A DNA stretch of 64,000 nt from an uncultured Pelagibacteraceae bacterium (GTDB lineage: Bacteria > Pseudomonadota > Alphaproteobacteria > Pelagibacterales > Pelagibacteraceae). Positions 33,313 to 44,025 of this stretch are shown here, one piece after another; position 1 is the first letter of the stretch; each line of letters opens with the position of its first letter. Below the pieces are notes generated by a model. It was not told the origin of the DNA. It did not search any database and worked only from the letters and a program-made list of their open reading frames with translations. The DNA lies in contig CABZDW010000003.1 in the NCBI GenBank assembly GCA_902524545.1, forward strand, positions 19,849 to 83,848. The letters run 5' to 3'. The translations under genes were made by a program, and so were the position numbers.

Positions 33313-34300
33313 TGTTTGAGTATGCTTTTACTATTTTTGATACAAGTGGATGCCTGACAACATCTGAATGATCAAAATCAACTATTGATATCTCTTTTAA
33401 ATGACCAAGCAATTCTTTTGACCGAACTAATCCAGACATACTTTTGTTAGGTAAATCAATTTGAGTTGGGTCTCCATTAACTACGATTTTTGAATTTTCA
33501 CCAATACGGGTAAGAAACATTTTGATCTGAGTATCTGTAGCATTTTGTGCTTCATCTAAAATTGCAAAAGAATTTTTCAAAGTTCGACCTCTCATAAAAG
33601 CCAATGGTGCAATTTCTATATCTCCAATTTCAATCATTCTTTGGATTTTTTCAAAGTCAAAAAGATCATATAAAGAGTCGTATAACGGTCTTAGATAAGG
33701 GTCTACTTTCTCTTTCATGTCACCAGGCAAGAATCCTAAACGTTCTCCAGCCTCAACTGCGGGTCTTGACAAAATTATTCTTTCAATTTTTTTCTCCAAA
33801 AGCATAGTAAGGCCGACAGCAACAGCCAAAAAAGTCTTACCTGTTCCTGCTGGTCCGGCGGAAATTACAATATTACTTTGTCTTAAAGCTCTAACATAAT
33901 TTTTTTGTTTCTCAGATCTTGGAATTATAGACCTTTTAGGAGTTTTAATTATATCAGTTACGTTATTGTTTTTTATTTTTTCATTAATCATAAATTTGTC
34001 TACAGAGGAAAGTATATCTTTATTTTCGACATTTCCATTATTAATAAATTGATTAACTAAAAATTGGATCGCATTCTTTACTTTTTCATTTGTTTCTGGA
34101 TCTGATTTTATAAGAATAGAATTTCCCCTTGAATATAAACTACATTTTGTAATTTTTTCAAGTTCCTGTAAATTTTTATTAAATTCACCAACAACACCCA
34201 TTAACAAATTGTTATCATGAAATATTACACTTAAAGAGTTATTATCTGAGTAAACAAACTTTAATGCTTGATCAATATTTTTTCTTGTTATTTCACTCAA
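33299..34300 (-). CDS. PhoH-like ATPase (YbeZ)
   Basis: GPAGTGKTFLAVAVG, RPAVEAGERLGFLPGD, ILDEAQNAT. Confidence 0.95.
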   Translation of the reverse strand: MSEITRKNIDQALKFVYSDNNSLSVIFHDNNLLMGVVGEFNKNLQELEKITKCSLYSRGNSILIKSDPETNEKVKNAIQFLVNQFINNGNVENKDILSSVDKFMINEKIKNNNVTDIIKTPKRSIIPRSEKQKNYVRALRQSNIVISAGPAGTGKTFLAVAVGLTMLLEKKIERIILSRPAVEAGERLGFLPGDMKEKVDPYLRPLYDSLYDLFDFEKIQRMIEIGDIEIAPLAFMRGRTLKNSFAILDEAQNATDTQIKMFLTRIGENSKIVVNGDPTQIDLPNKSMSGLVRSKELLGHLKEISIVDFDHSDVVRHPLVSKIVKAYSNNDQS

Positions 34301-34302
34301 AT

Positions 34303-35631
34303 TTATGCAACTTTCTGATTTGAATTATCTATAGTTTCACCAAATAAAGTGCTTCTATTACTTTTATGAATTTTTACTTGAACAATTTTTCCAATATCAC
34401 TTCTTTTACCGTCAAAGATTACTGATGTCATGTGCTTGGATCTTCCGAATGTTTTGGTTTTATCGTCTGTAAAATTTTCAACTAATACTTCTACAATACT
34501 ATTTTCTAAAGATTTATTCTTTTGAATCTGATTTCTGAACAACTCATTTTGAATTCTTTCTAATCTTTCAAATGAAGTTTTTTTGTCAATTAAATTTGAA
34601 TTTTCAGAGACGGTTCCAGGTCTAGGGCTAAAAATATATGAATAAGAATTTATAAATTTTACTTTTTTAATTAAATTTAAAGTATCTTCAAAATCATGAT
34701 TTTCTTCTCCAGGATAGGCTATTATAAAATCACTTGAAAACTCTATTTTTGAATTAATTTCTTTTAGCTTATTAAATGTTTCAAGGTAATTCTCAATAGA
34801 ATGATTTCTATTCATTAATTTTAATATTTTATTCGATCCGCTCTGTACTGGTAAATGTATCAGAGGCATAAGTTTATTTGAACTCTTATAAATCTCAATC
34901 AAATCATCAGTCATATCTTTAGGATGAGATGTTGTATATCTTACCCTTTTAATTCCATTTAATTTTTCAATATTTACTATTAAATCTGATAAACGAAAAC
35001 CATTACTTTCATAAGCATTAACATTTTGACCTAACAAAGTTATTTCTTTTACGCCGTTGTCGATTAAATATTTTGCTTCATCTAAAATTTGGCTAGGTGG
35101 TCTTGAGTACTCTGGTCCTCTAGTATAAGGAACTACACAAAAATGACAAAACTTATCACAGCCTTCTTGGATTGTTAAAAAAGATGAAACCTTTCCTTTT
35201 TTATTTTTTATTTTACTCAAATATTCAAATTTTGTAACTGCATCAAACTCGGTTACTTCAAGTTTACTTTTTTTTTCAATATAATTCAAAATCGTATCAT
35301 TAATTTTGTGGTAAGCTTGAGGACCTATTACCAAATCAATGAAAGGCTCTCTTTTCAGCATCTCTTGATTTTCTGCTTGAGCAACACAGCCTGCAATAAT
35401 AACTAATGGTTTTTTTTTATATCTAAAGATTTTTTTTACTCTACCTATTTCAGAATAAACTTTTTCTTTAGCTTTATCCCTTATATGACATGTGTTTAAT
35501 AAATAACAATTAGCATCTTCGTATTTTTCTGTCTTTTCATAACCAATTTTTTTTACAGTATCTAATATTCTATTAGAGTCATACTCATTCATTTGACACC
35601 CAAAAGTTTTAATAAAAATTTTTTGATTCAT
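34303..35631 (-). CDS. miaB: tRNA-2-methylthio-N6-dimethylallyladenosine synthase
   Basis: TFGCQMNEYDS, EGCDKFCHFCVVPYTRG radical SAM CxxxCxxC. Confidence 0.96.
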   Translation of the reverse strand: MNQKIFIKTFGCQMNEYDSNRILDTVKKIGYEKTEKYEDANCYLLNTCHIRDKAKEKVYSEIGRVKKIFRYKKKPLVIIAGCVAQAENQEMLKREPFIDLVIGPQAYHKINDTILNYIEKKSKLEVTEFDAVTKFEYLSKIKNKKGKVSSFLTIQEGCDKFCHFCVVPYTRGPEYSRPPSQILDEAKYLIDNGVKEITLLGQNVNAYESNGFRLSDLIVNIEKLNGIKRVRYTTSHPKDMTDDLIEIYKSSNKLMPLIHLPVQSGSNKILKLMNRNHSIENYLETFNKLKEINSKIEFSSDFIIAYPGEENHDFEDTLNLIKKVKFINSYSYIFSPRPGTVSENSNLIDKKTSFERLERIQNELFRNQIQKNKSLENSIVEVLVENFTDDKTKTFGRSKHMTSVIFDGKRSDIGKIVQVKIHKSNRSTLFGETIDNSNQKVA

Positions 35632-36072
35632 TTATTGAGGCTTTTTTTTAACCCCATACAATTCTAATTTATGATCTACTAATTTATAACCGTATTTTTC
35701 TGCAACTTTTTTTTGAAGTTTTTCTATTTCATCATCCACAAATTCTATGATCTCACCTGTTTTAATGTCTATCAAATGGTCATGATGGCTTTCGATCATT
35801 GCTTCGTATCTTGCTTTTCCACCCTTAAAATCGTGTTTTGTCAATATACCAGCCTCTTCAAATAATTTCACTGTCCTGTAAACTGTAGCTATACTAATTT
35901 TTGAGTCAATTTTCGAAACACGGTTATAAAGCTCATCTACATCTGGGTGATCTGACTCTCCATATTCAGACTTTGACTCCGAAATTATTTTTGCAATAAT
36001 TTTTCTTTGCTCAGTAAGTTTAACGCCTTTGGCTAAACACTTTTGCTCAATTGTATCTGTTGAATCTGACAT
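35632..36072 (-). CDS. fur: Fur family transcriptional regulator (Fur/Mur type)
   Basis: KLTEQRKIIAKII, SIATVYRTVKLFEEAGI, ESHHDHLIDIKTGEIIEF. Confidence 0.92.
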   Translation of the reverse strand: MSDSTDTIEQKCLAKGVKLTEQRKIIAKIISESKSEYGESDHPDVDELYNRVSKIDSKISIATVYRTVKLFEEAGILTKHDFKGGKARYEAMIESHHDHLIDIKTGEIIEFVDDEIEKLQKKVAEKYGYKLVDHKLELYGVKKKPQ

Positions 36073-36080
36073 ATCTAATT

Positions 36081-36467
36081 TTAACTTATATAATAAGGTT
36101 TAATCAAATTTTTTTTAAGGTTAAATTTACTGCAAAGATGCGGTATATTCTCATAATTAATATTAATTTCATTCTTAAAGTCCTTAAAACTAAAGCAATA
36201 ATAATCGATTTTTTTTATCATATGAATTGCTTTTATTGTTGATAAAGAATTTCTAATACCTGCAAAACTGCCAGGACCTCTATTTATATAAATTGATTCA
36301 ATATCACCTACCTCTAAATTATTAATTTTTAAAAAATCCATAAGTAAAACAATAAGTTTTTCATAATTATTTTTACTATTTTCATGAGTAACACTATAAG
36401 TATTATGATTATCAATGATCATAAAAAAAATATTATCTTTTACAGCATCTATAATTAATTTATTCAT
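36081..36467 (-). CDS. tsaB: short TsaB-like tRNA t6A biosynthesis protein (128 aa)
   Basis: MNKLIIDAVKDN..., YINRGPGSFAGIRNSLSTIKAI; start at 36467 rather than the track 36650. Confidence 0.78.
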   Translation of the reverse strand: MNKLIIDAVKDNIFFMIIDNHNTYSVTHENSKNNYEKLIVLLMDFLKINNLEVGDIESIYINRGPGSFAGIRNSLSTIKAIHMIKKIDYYCFSFKDFKNEININYENIPHLCSKFNLKKNLIKPYYIS

Positions 36468-37470
36468 TTTTTTAATTATATTTACTTTTAATGCAAACTC
36501 ACAAGAAAATAATGTTAAGTATTTTTCTAACGATGAGGGTGTACTATCTATTATGTACCATAGATTTAATGAATTTAAATATCCATCAACAAATATATCA
36601 ATCAATATTTTCAAGGAACATATTGATCTTATTTTGGGTGCTAATTTCACCTTTTATCATCCAAAAGATTTTGAAGATGAGTTTAATGTTCCAAAAAAGA
36701 AAAAAAAGATTCTTCTTACTGTTGATGATGCATTTCAATCCTTTTATGATCATGCCTGGCCTTACTTAAAAAAAAATAAAATTCCATTTGTATTATTTGT
36801 CTCCACTGAACCTGTTGGAAATAATGGATACATGAACTGGGATCAAATTAAAGAAATTGATCATAGCGAATTTGGAGTTATTGGACATCACTCACACTCT
36901 CATGATTATTTAATTGATAAATCAGAGGAAATTTTTCTAAATGACATCAAAACATCAAATTTAATCTTTAAAGAAAAATTAGGATACGTGCCAACTTTAT
37001 TCTCTTACCCATTTGGAGAATATTCGGGATTTATGAGAAATTATATATCTCAAAATTTCAAAATTGCATTTGGACAACATTCTGGGATTATTGATGTAAA
37101 TAAAAATAAATTTGAGCTTCCAAGATTTCCGATTAATGAAAAATATGGGGAAATTAAAAGATTTAAATCAATAATAAACTATTATCCTCTTGAATATAAA
37201 AACTTAGAGCCTGAAGAAAAAAAACTATCAAAAGAAAATAATCCACCAAAGTTTAAAGTAAGATTTTTTGATAATCAAAAAAATATTGAAAATATTAATT
37301 GCTATTCTAATGAGGGAGATAAATGGATGAAGTCAAATATTAAACTTGTTGAAAAAGAACTTACTATAGAATTCAGAGAACCATTTTTACCAAGAAGGGG
37401 GCGAATAAATTGTTCCTTAAATGATAATGGTAAATGGAGATGGTTTGGAACACAATTTATTATTAGATAA
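36415..37470 (+). CDS. polysaccharide deacetylase family protein
   Basis: signal peptide; SIMYHRF, LTVDDAFQSFYDHAWPYLKK, IGHHSHSH, FSYPFGEY NodB motifs. Confidence 0.88.
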   Translation: MIIKKILSFTASIINLFIFLIIFTFNANSQENNVKYFSNDEGVLSIMYHRFNEFKYPSTNISINIFKEHIDLILGANFTFYHPKDFEDEFNVPKKKKKILLTVDDAFQSFYDHAWPYLKKNKIPFVLFVSTEPVGNNGYMNWDQIKEIDHSEFGVIGHHSHSHDYLIDKSEEIFLNDIKTSNLIFKEKLGYVPTLFSYPFGEYSGFMRNYISQNFKIAFGQHSGIIDVNKNKFELPRFPINEKYGEIKRFKSIINYYPLEYKNLEPEEKKLSKENNPPKFKVRFFDNQKNIENINCYSNEGDKWMKSNIKLVEKELTIEFREPFLPRRGRINCSLNDNGKWRWFGTQFIIR

Positions 37471-37476
37471 TAACTT

Positions 37477-38559
37477 TTAAATTAAACTTTCTAACTCAAT
37501 ACTTGATGGTAACAGTTTTGCATCATCAAAATCTTTTAAATTATTTTGTTGAATAATTTTTTGTAAAACTTTCACATACTCATTTCCTGTTTCAGCATAT
37601 TTATCTAAATACTCTGATAAGATCATGCTGTCTAATGGTTCACCCAAATCTCTTAATTTTGCTCTGGCTGATCTAAAATCTTCATAACTTGAATGTGTAT
37701 TTATATTTCTTTGGTAAGCTCTTACAGATGCTTGCAGAACATTAAACTTCATAACTTTATGACCTTCATTTTTCTCGGAGTCTTTTGGTTTTAATCCCTC
37801 TCCTGACCACGTCCATTGTCCGAACAAAGCATTTCCTTGTTGTGCAAATCTTGACGTTCCCCAGCCTGTTTCTTTAGCAGCTTGAGCAAGTGCTAATGAG
37901 ACTGGAACTATATCCATTCTTCTTTTTAAAATTGATAAATCTCTTGAGGGTATGCCGTATTGTTTGTATTTTTTTTCTAACCATAGTTTCTCAGATTTTG
38001 AGTTATTGCTCTTATTAATTATGCCAAATAATCTTTTTCTATCTAGTTTGATGTTTTTGTTTTCCTCTAGTATTAATGGCAAAACTATTTGTATAAAAAA
38101 TTCTTTTCTCTTTTTTACACTTTCTATCATTTTTATTTCTGCGGGAAGTAAAGTTAAAGCTATAGGCTTAACTAGTTTTTTTTTTCTTACATCATCGAGC
38201 TTGTAATTTGTGTCTTCAAAAAGTTGTTTAATCGTTGCAGCATCTAATCTTACTGTATCCGTTTCTTGATCATTTAAACTATAAATGTCGATTAACAAAT
38301 CATCTTCATTTAATATTTGGGAATTTGATGAATTGAGGGATTTTTTATTAAGAGTGTATGCAAGTATTGCTTTTGAATTATTTTGAATTCCAGCCGAGCT
38401 TTCAATCTTATTGCTGGTAAAATTAATAACAATTGGTAAAGAATAAAAAAACAAAATAACAAGCACGCTACTCAAGATAACTCTTGGAAATGAACTTAAG
38501 CCATTTTCATCAAAATATTTAAATGGTTTTATTCTGTTTTTTCTTAAGATTTTTCTCAT
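37477..38559 (-). CDS. Bax-like glucosaminidase-domain protein
   Basis: N-terminal TM; LAQAAKETGWGTSRFAQQGNALFGQWTW. Confidence 0.87.
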   Translation of the reverse strand: MRKILRKNRIKPFKYFDENGLSSFPRVILSSVLVILFFYSLPIVINFTSNKIESSAGIQNNSKAILAYTLNKKSLNSSNSQILNEDDLLIDIYSLNDQETDTVRLDAATIKQLFEDTNYKLDDVRKKKLVKPIALTLLPAEIKMIESVKKRKEFFIQIVLPLILEENKNIKLDRKRLFGIINKSNNSKSEKLWLEKKYKQYGIPSRDLSILKRRMDIVPVSLALAQAAKETGWGTSRFAQQGNALFGQWTWSGEGLKPKDSEKNEGHKVMKFNVLQASVRAYQRNINTHSSYEDFRSARAKLRDLGEPLDSMILSEYLDKYAETGNEYVKVLQKIIQQNNLKDFDDAKLLPSSIELESLI

Positions 38560-38562
38560 ATA

Positions 38563-39102
38563 TTAAACAGCCTCTACTTTTTTTACCTCTGGTAAGTAGT
38601 GACATAAAAGATTTTGAACACCTTGTTTTAATGTCATTGTAGAACTAGGACAGCCAGAACAGCTCCCTTGTAGTTGAACTTTAACAACTCCATCTTTAAA
38701 TTCTTTAAATTTAATATCTCCCCCATCTCTTGCTATTGCTGGACGAATTTTCTCTTCAAGTAATTGCACTATTCGTTTCTCAATTTCATCAAGGCTTTCA
38801 TTTTGCTCATTTAGATCTTTATTAATTACAAATTCTTTTCCTGATGCATAAAATTCATTAATATGAGAAATCACAATATGCTTAATATCATCCCAGGAAT
38901 TTTCATCATATTTATTTACTGAAATGAAATCTTTACTTAAAAAAATTCCCTCAACACCATTTACTGAAAGAATATTTTTAATTAATTCATTATTTATATT
39001 ATCGTTCTTAGTTACTTCAAATGATCCTGCACTAGAGACAACCTTGCCTGGTATAAATTTTAAAGAGTTAGGATTTGGTGTTATTTCAGTTTGAATGAAC
39101 AT
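38563..39102 (-). CDS. NifU-family Fe-S scaffold/carrier protein
   Basis: MFIQTEITPNPNSLKF N-domain, GSCSGCPSSTMTLKQGVQ. Confidence 0.94.
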   Translation of the reverse strand: MFIQTEITPNPNSLKFIPGKVVSSAGSFEVTKNDNINNELIKNILSVNGVEGIFLSKDFISVNKYDENSWDDIKHIVISHINEFYASGKEFVINKDLNEQNESLDEIEKRIVQLLEEKIRPAIARDGGDIKFKEFKDGVVKVQLQGSCSGCPSSTMTLKQGVQNLLCHYLPEVKKVEAV

Positions 39103-39155
39103 AAATTATATATAAGCAATATTTAAAAAAATGGTACTGCTTTATGAAAATATAT

Positions 39156-40157
39156 TCAAAAACCTACAATTTCATGAATTTTTTTAATTTTTTTTGAGGC
39201 AATTTCATTAGCTTTCTCATATCCTTCTTTAAGTATTTTTTCCAAAAAAACTTTGTCATCTAACAGCTTTTTAATTTCTGATGAAATTGGATTTATTTCA
39301 TTAACAACTATATCCGATAATTTTTCCTTAAATTCTGAAAAATTTTTTCCAGCAAATTCATCAATCGATTCTTGAAGTGTATTATTCATCAAACTTGAAT
39401 AAATACCAATTAAATTTTTAGCCTCAGGTCTTTTTTCTAATTCCTCAATTGCGGAGGGCAAAGGTAGAGTGTCCGTTTTTGCTTTTTTAATTTTATTTAT
39501 TATTTGATCTTTATCATCAGTTAAATTTACTCTACTCAGGTCGGATACCTCTGATTTACTCATCTTTTTGAGACCATCCTTAAGACTCATAATTCTAGAA
39601 AATTCTTTTTTAATCAAAGGTTCAGGGGCTATAAAAAAATTTTCAATTTTATAATCATTGTTAAATTTTTGTGCTATATTGCGACATAACTCTAAATGTT
39701 GTTTTTGGTCATCTCCAACCGGTACATGAGTTGAGTCATATAATAGAATGTCAGCTGCCATCAAAACAGGATATGAATAAAGACCAATGCTTGCTTTTTC
39801 TTTATCTTTCCCAGCCTTTTCCTTAAATTGGGTCATCCTATTTAACCATCCCATTCTAGCAACACAGCTCAAAATCCACGCCGTCTCTGAGTGAGCACTC
39901 ACCTGGGACTGCTTAAAAATTATACTTTTTTTAGGATCGATCCCACTGGCAATAAATGTAGCTACTGTCTCATGTGTATTTGATTTTAAATCTTTTGGAT
40001 TTTGGCTTACAGTTATTGCATGAAGGTCAACTACACAAAAAATACACTTATTTTGGGCGTCATTATTTAGATCAACAAAATTTTTTATTGCCCCTAAATA
40101 ATTTCCTAGATGAAGATTCCCGGTAGGTTGAACTCCAGAAAAAATTTTTTTTTTCAT
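39156..40157 (-). CDS. trpS: tryptophanyl-tRNA synthetase
   Basis: GVQPTGNLHLGNYLGA, KMSKS. Confidence 0.97.
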   Translation of the reverse strand: MKKKIFSGVQPTGNLHLGNYLGAIKNFVDLNNDAQNKCIFCVVDLHAITVSQNPKDLKSNTHETVATFIASGIDPKKSIIFKQSQVSAHSETAWILSCVARMGWLNRMTQFKEKAGKDKEKASIGLYSYPVLMAADILLYDSTHVPVGDDQKQHLELCRNIAQKFNNDYKIENFFIAPEPLIKKEFSRIMSLKDGLKKMSKSEVSDLSRVNLTDDKDQIINKIKKAKTDTLPLPSAIEELEKRPEAKNLIGIYSSLMNNTLQESIDEFAGKNFSEFKEKLSDIVVNEINPISSEIKKLLDDKVFLEKILKEGYEKANEIASKKIKKIHEIVGF

Positions 40158-40160
40158 ATT

Positions 40161-41689
40161 CTAATACTTTAATTTAATATCTTGATAATTAAAAGCTTTG
40201 ATAAAATATGACAGTCCAAAATAAAAAATTATTGTGAATAAAACACATAATAATAAATAAGCAGACTTGAAAAAATAGGCATAACTTAATTGATTTTCAA
40301 ATAATAAAATCAGGTATTGAAAGAAAACACCCATCATGATTGATGCAAAAATTATCTTAACAAATTGTTTAAAAAAGTTTTTTCAAACTCAAACAAATTA
40401 TCATTTTTTAAATAGATAAATAATGTTAAGGAATTAAACCAGGAGGATATTGTTGTTGCTATTGGAATAATTATAAAACCGATATCTTTAAAAAAGTAAA
40501 TACTTATCAAAATATTTAGTAAAACAGATACTAAAGAAATATAAAATGGAGTTTTGGTGTCATGATTTGCAAAAAAAAATGTAGAAAAAACCTTTATTAA
40601 TGCAAATGCTGGGAGTCCTAAACTAAAATAGTAAAGAGCATTTGAGGAATTTAAAACTGAGTTTTCTACAAAAGAACCATATCCAAATAAAGCTGAAATA
40701 ATTTGCTCAGATCCTATAACTAATGCTACTGATGCAGGTATACTTAAAAACATACTTAGCTCTAAAGCTTTATTTTGAATTAGTGATATTTTCTTCTTTT
40801 TTTTTTGATGAACATGCTTTGAAAGCTGAGGCAGGACAACAACACCAATAGCTATTCCAGCTATTGCCAAATTAATTTGGTATATTCTATCAGCATAATA
40901 TAAGTATGATACAGCACTCGCTTGGAACGAAGCTATAATTGTCCCGACTAAAATATTTATTTGTGTAACGCCAGAGGAAAAAATACTTGGCAATAATTTC
41001 TTAAAAAAAAACTTTACTTTATTAGTTATTTTAAATTTAAAACTGAAATTTAAAACATAATATTTTTTTACAAATTTATATAAAAAAATTAATTGTAATA
41101 ACCCTGAGATAGATATTCCGTATGAGAGATAGTAAATTAATTCATCTCCTAAATATCTTCCAAAAAATAAAATGGAAATTAAAACTATATTTAAAATAAT
41201 AGGCGCTGCTGATGCGGCCGCAAATTTATTATGCGAGTTTAAAATGGCACCAAAAAAAGAAGATAAACTTACAAACATTAAAAAGGGGAAAGTAATTCTG
41301 GTTAAAGTAGTTGCCAATTCAAATTTTTTAGTGTCTTCGACAAAGCCGGGGGCTATTAATCCTACAAAAATTGGCATAAAAATTTCAGTTATTAGAACTA
41401 AAAAGAATAAAATTAAGAATAATAAATTAAAAACATTATTGGCAAATATATTTGAACTAGATTTATTTTTAACTAATTCAGAAGTGTAGGTAGGAACAAA
41501 GGCTGAATTGAAGGTTCCCTCAGCGAAAAGTCTCCTAAAAGTATTCGGTATCCTAAACGCAACAAAAAAAACGTCAGCCAAAAAACTTGTTCCAAGAAAA
41601 ATTGCTATTAAAACATCTCTCAAATATCCAAGTAATCTGCTGATAATAGTATAGAAACCAAAAGTCCCTGTTGACTTAACTAAATTCAT
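40161..41689 (-). CDS. murJ: lipid II flippase MurJ, split by a -1 frame change at about 40367-40373
   Basis: N-terminal 445 aa (40352-41689) is MurJ; the -1 frame after TTTAAAC continues QFVKIIFASIMMGVFFQYLILLFENQ...KAFNYQDIKLKY to stop 40161. Confidence 0.8.
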
Positions 41690-41739
41690 AAATCATATTA
41701 GTCTTAAATTTACCTCATTTGTACACCTAATTAAGCTAA

Positions 41740-44025
41740 ATGAAAAAAACAAAAATTGATCACTATACAGATAAAGAAGCTTTAGATTACCACCGTCATA
41801 ATAAACCAGGCAAGATTGAAATCTCATCCTCAAAAAATATGACCACAAAAAGAGATCTCGCTTTAGCTTACTCGCCAGGAGTAGCAGCACCAGTTAAAGC
41901 CATTAGTGAAAATCCAGAAACTGCATTTGACTACACAAGTAAAGGAAACCTTGTTGCGGTAATAAGTAATGGTACTGCAATTTTAGGCATGGGTAATTTA
42001 GGTGCTTTAGCATCAAAACCTGTTATGGAAGGAAAAGCAGTATTATTTAAAAGGTTTGCTGATATTGACTCTATTGATCTAGAAATTGATTCTGAGGATC
42101 ACAATGAGATAATTAATAGTATTAAAAATTTTGCTCCAAGTTTTGGAGGTATTAATTTGGAGGACATTGCTGCTCCAGACTGTTTTATTATTGAGGAAAA
42201 ACTAAAAGAAATTTTAGATATCCCGGTCTTTCATGATGACCAACATGGTACGGCAATCATAACCACGGCAGCATTAATCAACGCGCTTGATATTACCAAA
42301 AAAAAAATTGAGCAGGTAAAAATAGTTGTAAACGGTGCAGGTGCATCAGCGATGGCTTGTGCTAATTTATTTAAAAAAAGTGGTGTTCCACAAAAAAATA
42401 TTACAATGGTTGACAGAACAGGAGTGATCTATAGTGGACGGGAAAATTTAAACCAGTGGAAATTAGCTCACGCTATTGATACTAAACATCGAACTTTATC
42501 AGATGTGATCAAAAATGCTGACGTGTTTTTAGGTTTATCAGCAAAAGGGGCTTTGACGAAAGATATGGTTAAAAAAATGGGTAAAAATCCAATTATATTT
42601 GCGTGCGCAAATCCTGATCCAGAAATTAAACCTGAAGAAGTTGCAGAGGTAAGAAGTGATGCAATTATGGCCACTGGAAGATCAGACTATCCAAATCAAG
42701 TAAATAATCTAATTGGTTTTCCATACATATTTAGAGGCGCATTAGATGTAAGATCTAAAACTATAAACGAGGACATGAAAATTGCTGCCGCTCATGCAAT
42801 TGCAAATTTAGCTAAAGAGGAAGTTCCTGATGAAGTTGTTGCTGCGATGGGAGGCGAGAGACCGCATTACGGCAAAGATTATATAATTCCTTCAACATTT
42901 GATCCGAGACTTATAAGCGTAATTCCTGCTGCAGTAGCTAAAGCGGCTATAGACTCTGGTGTCGCTAGAATAAATATAAAGGATTTTGATAATTACAAAG
43001 ATCAGTTAAGACAAAGATTGGATCCAACAGTTACAATTATGCAGGGAATAAATAATTACATAAAGAAAAAACCCAAAAAAGTAATTTTTGCAGATGGTGA
43101 AGATGAAAATATGCTTAAAGCAGCTATAGCGTTTAAAAACTCTAATTTGGGAATACCGATCTTAGTTGGAAAAGAGGATTTAATTAAAAATCAACTAAAA
43201 AAAATAGGTTACAGTGAGAATTTCGACATAGAAATCGTCAATTCAAAAGATGCTAAAAAAAGAGAAAAGTATGTAAAATATCTTTTTGGAAAACTTCAAA
43301 GAAATAAAGGCATGCTGGAGTGGGATTGTGATCGTTTAGTAAGAAATGATAGGGTTGTTTGGGCATCCTGTATGGTAGCATGTAAGGATGCTGATGCGAT
43401 GGTAACTGGAAATACTAGAAGATATTCTTCATCGCTGGAGAAGATAACTCAAGTTGTAGATCCTAGAGTAGGAGAAATAATGTTTGGCCTAAACTTAATA
43501 GTTAATAGAGGAAAAACAATTTTTATATGTGATACATCTGTCATTGAATATCCTGATGCAAATCAGCTAGCAGAAATGGCGAAATCAGCTGCTAGAGTAG
43601 TTAGATTGTTTGGATTTGATCCTAAAGTCGCTTTCTTATCTCATTCTACTTTTGGAGAACCAGCCACTGACAGAACTAAAAGATTAAGTGATGCGGTTGA
43701 AATTCTCAAAAAAGATAAAGTTGATTTTAAATTTGACGGGGAAATGCAGCCAGATGTTGCTCTAGAAGAGTTATATAAAGAACTATACCCTTTTTCAGAA
43801 ATTGTTGGAAATTCCAATGTCTTGATAATGCCTAGCCAGCATAGTGCAGCTATTTCATACAAAATGATAAAATCAATGAGTAGAGCAAAGGTTATTGGAC
43901 CATTGTTAATTGGCTTGGGTCTTCCAATAGAGATTGCTCCTCTAAGAACTTCTACCTCGGAAATTATTAATTTAGCATCAATTGCAGCGTATTCTTCAGA
44001 TGTAATTGATTATAAAAAAAATTAA
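41740..44025 (+). CDS. maeB: NADP-dependent malic enzyme with C-terminal phosphotransacetylase-like domain
   Basis: [18 protein letters not shown]; second half PTA-like [13 protein letters not shown]. Confidence 0.96.
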   Translation: MKKTKIDHYTDKEALDYHRHNKPGKIEISSSKNMTTKRDLALAYSPGVAAPVKAISENPETAFDYTSKGNLVAVISNGTAILGMGNLGALASKPVMEGKAVLFKRFADIDSIDLEIDSEDHNEIINSIKNFAPSFGGINLEDIAAPDCFIIEEKLKEILDIPVFHDDQHGTAIITTAALINALDITKKKIEQVKIVVNGAGASAMACANLFKKSGVPQKNITMVDRTGVIYSGRENLNQWKLAHAIDTKHRTLSDVIKNADVFLGLSAKGALTKDMVKKMGKNPIIFACANPDPEIKPEEVAEVRSDAIMATGRSDYPNQVNNLIGFPYIFRGALDVRSKTINEDMKIAAAHAIANLAKEEVPDEVVAAMGGERPHYGKDYIIPSTFDPRLISVIPAAVAKAAIDSGVARINIKDFDNYKDQLRQRLDPTVTIMQGINNYIKKKPKKVIFADGEDENMLKAAIAFKNSNLGIPILVGKEDLIKNQLKKIGYSENFDIEIVNSKDAKKREKYVKYLFGKLQRNKGMLEWDCDRLVRNDRVVWASCMVACKDADAMVTGNTRRYSSSLEKITQVVDPRVGEIMFGLNLIVNRGKTIFICDTSVIEYPDANQLAEMAKSAARVVRLFGFDPKVAFLSHSTFGEPATDRTKRLSDAVEILKKDKVDFKFDGEMQPDVALEELYKELYPFSEIVGNSNVLIMPSQHSAAISYKMIKSMSRAKVIGPLLIGLGLPIEIAPLRTSTSEIINLASIAAYSSDVIDYKKN

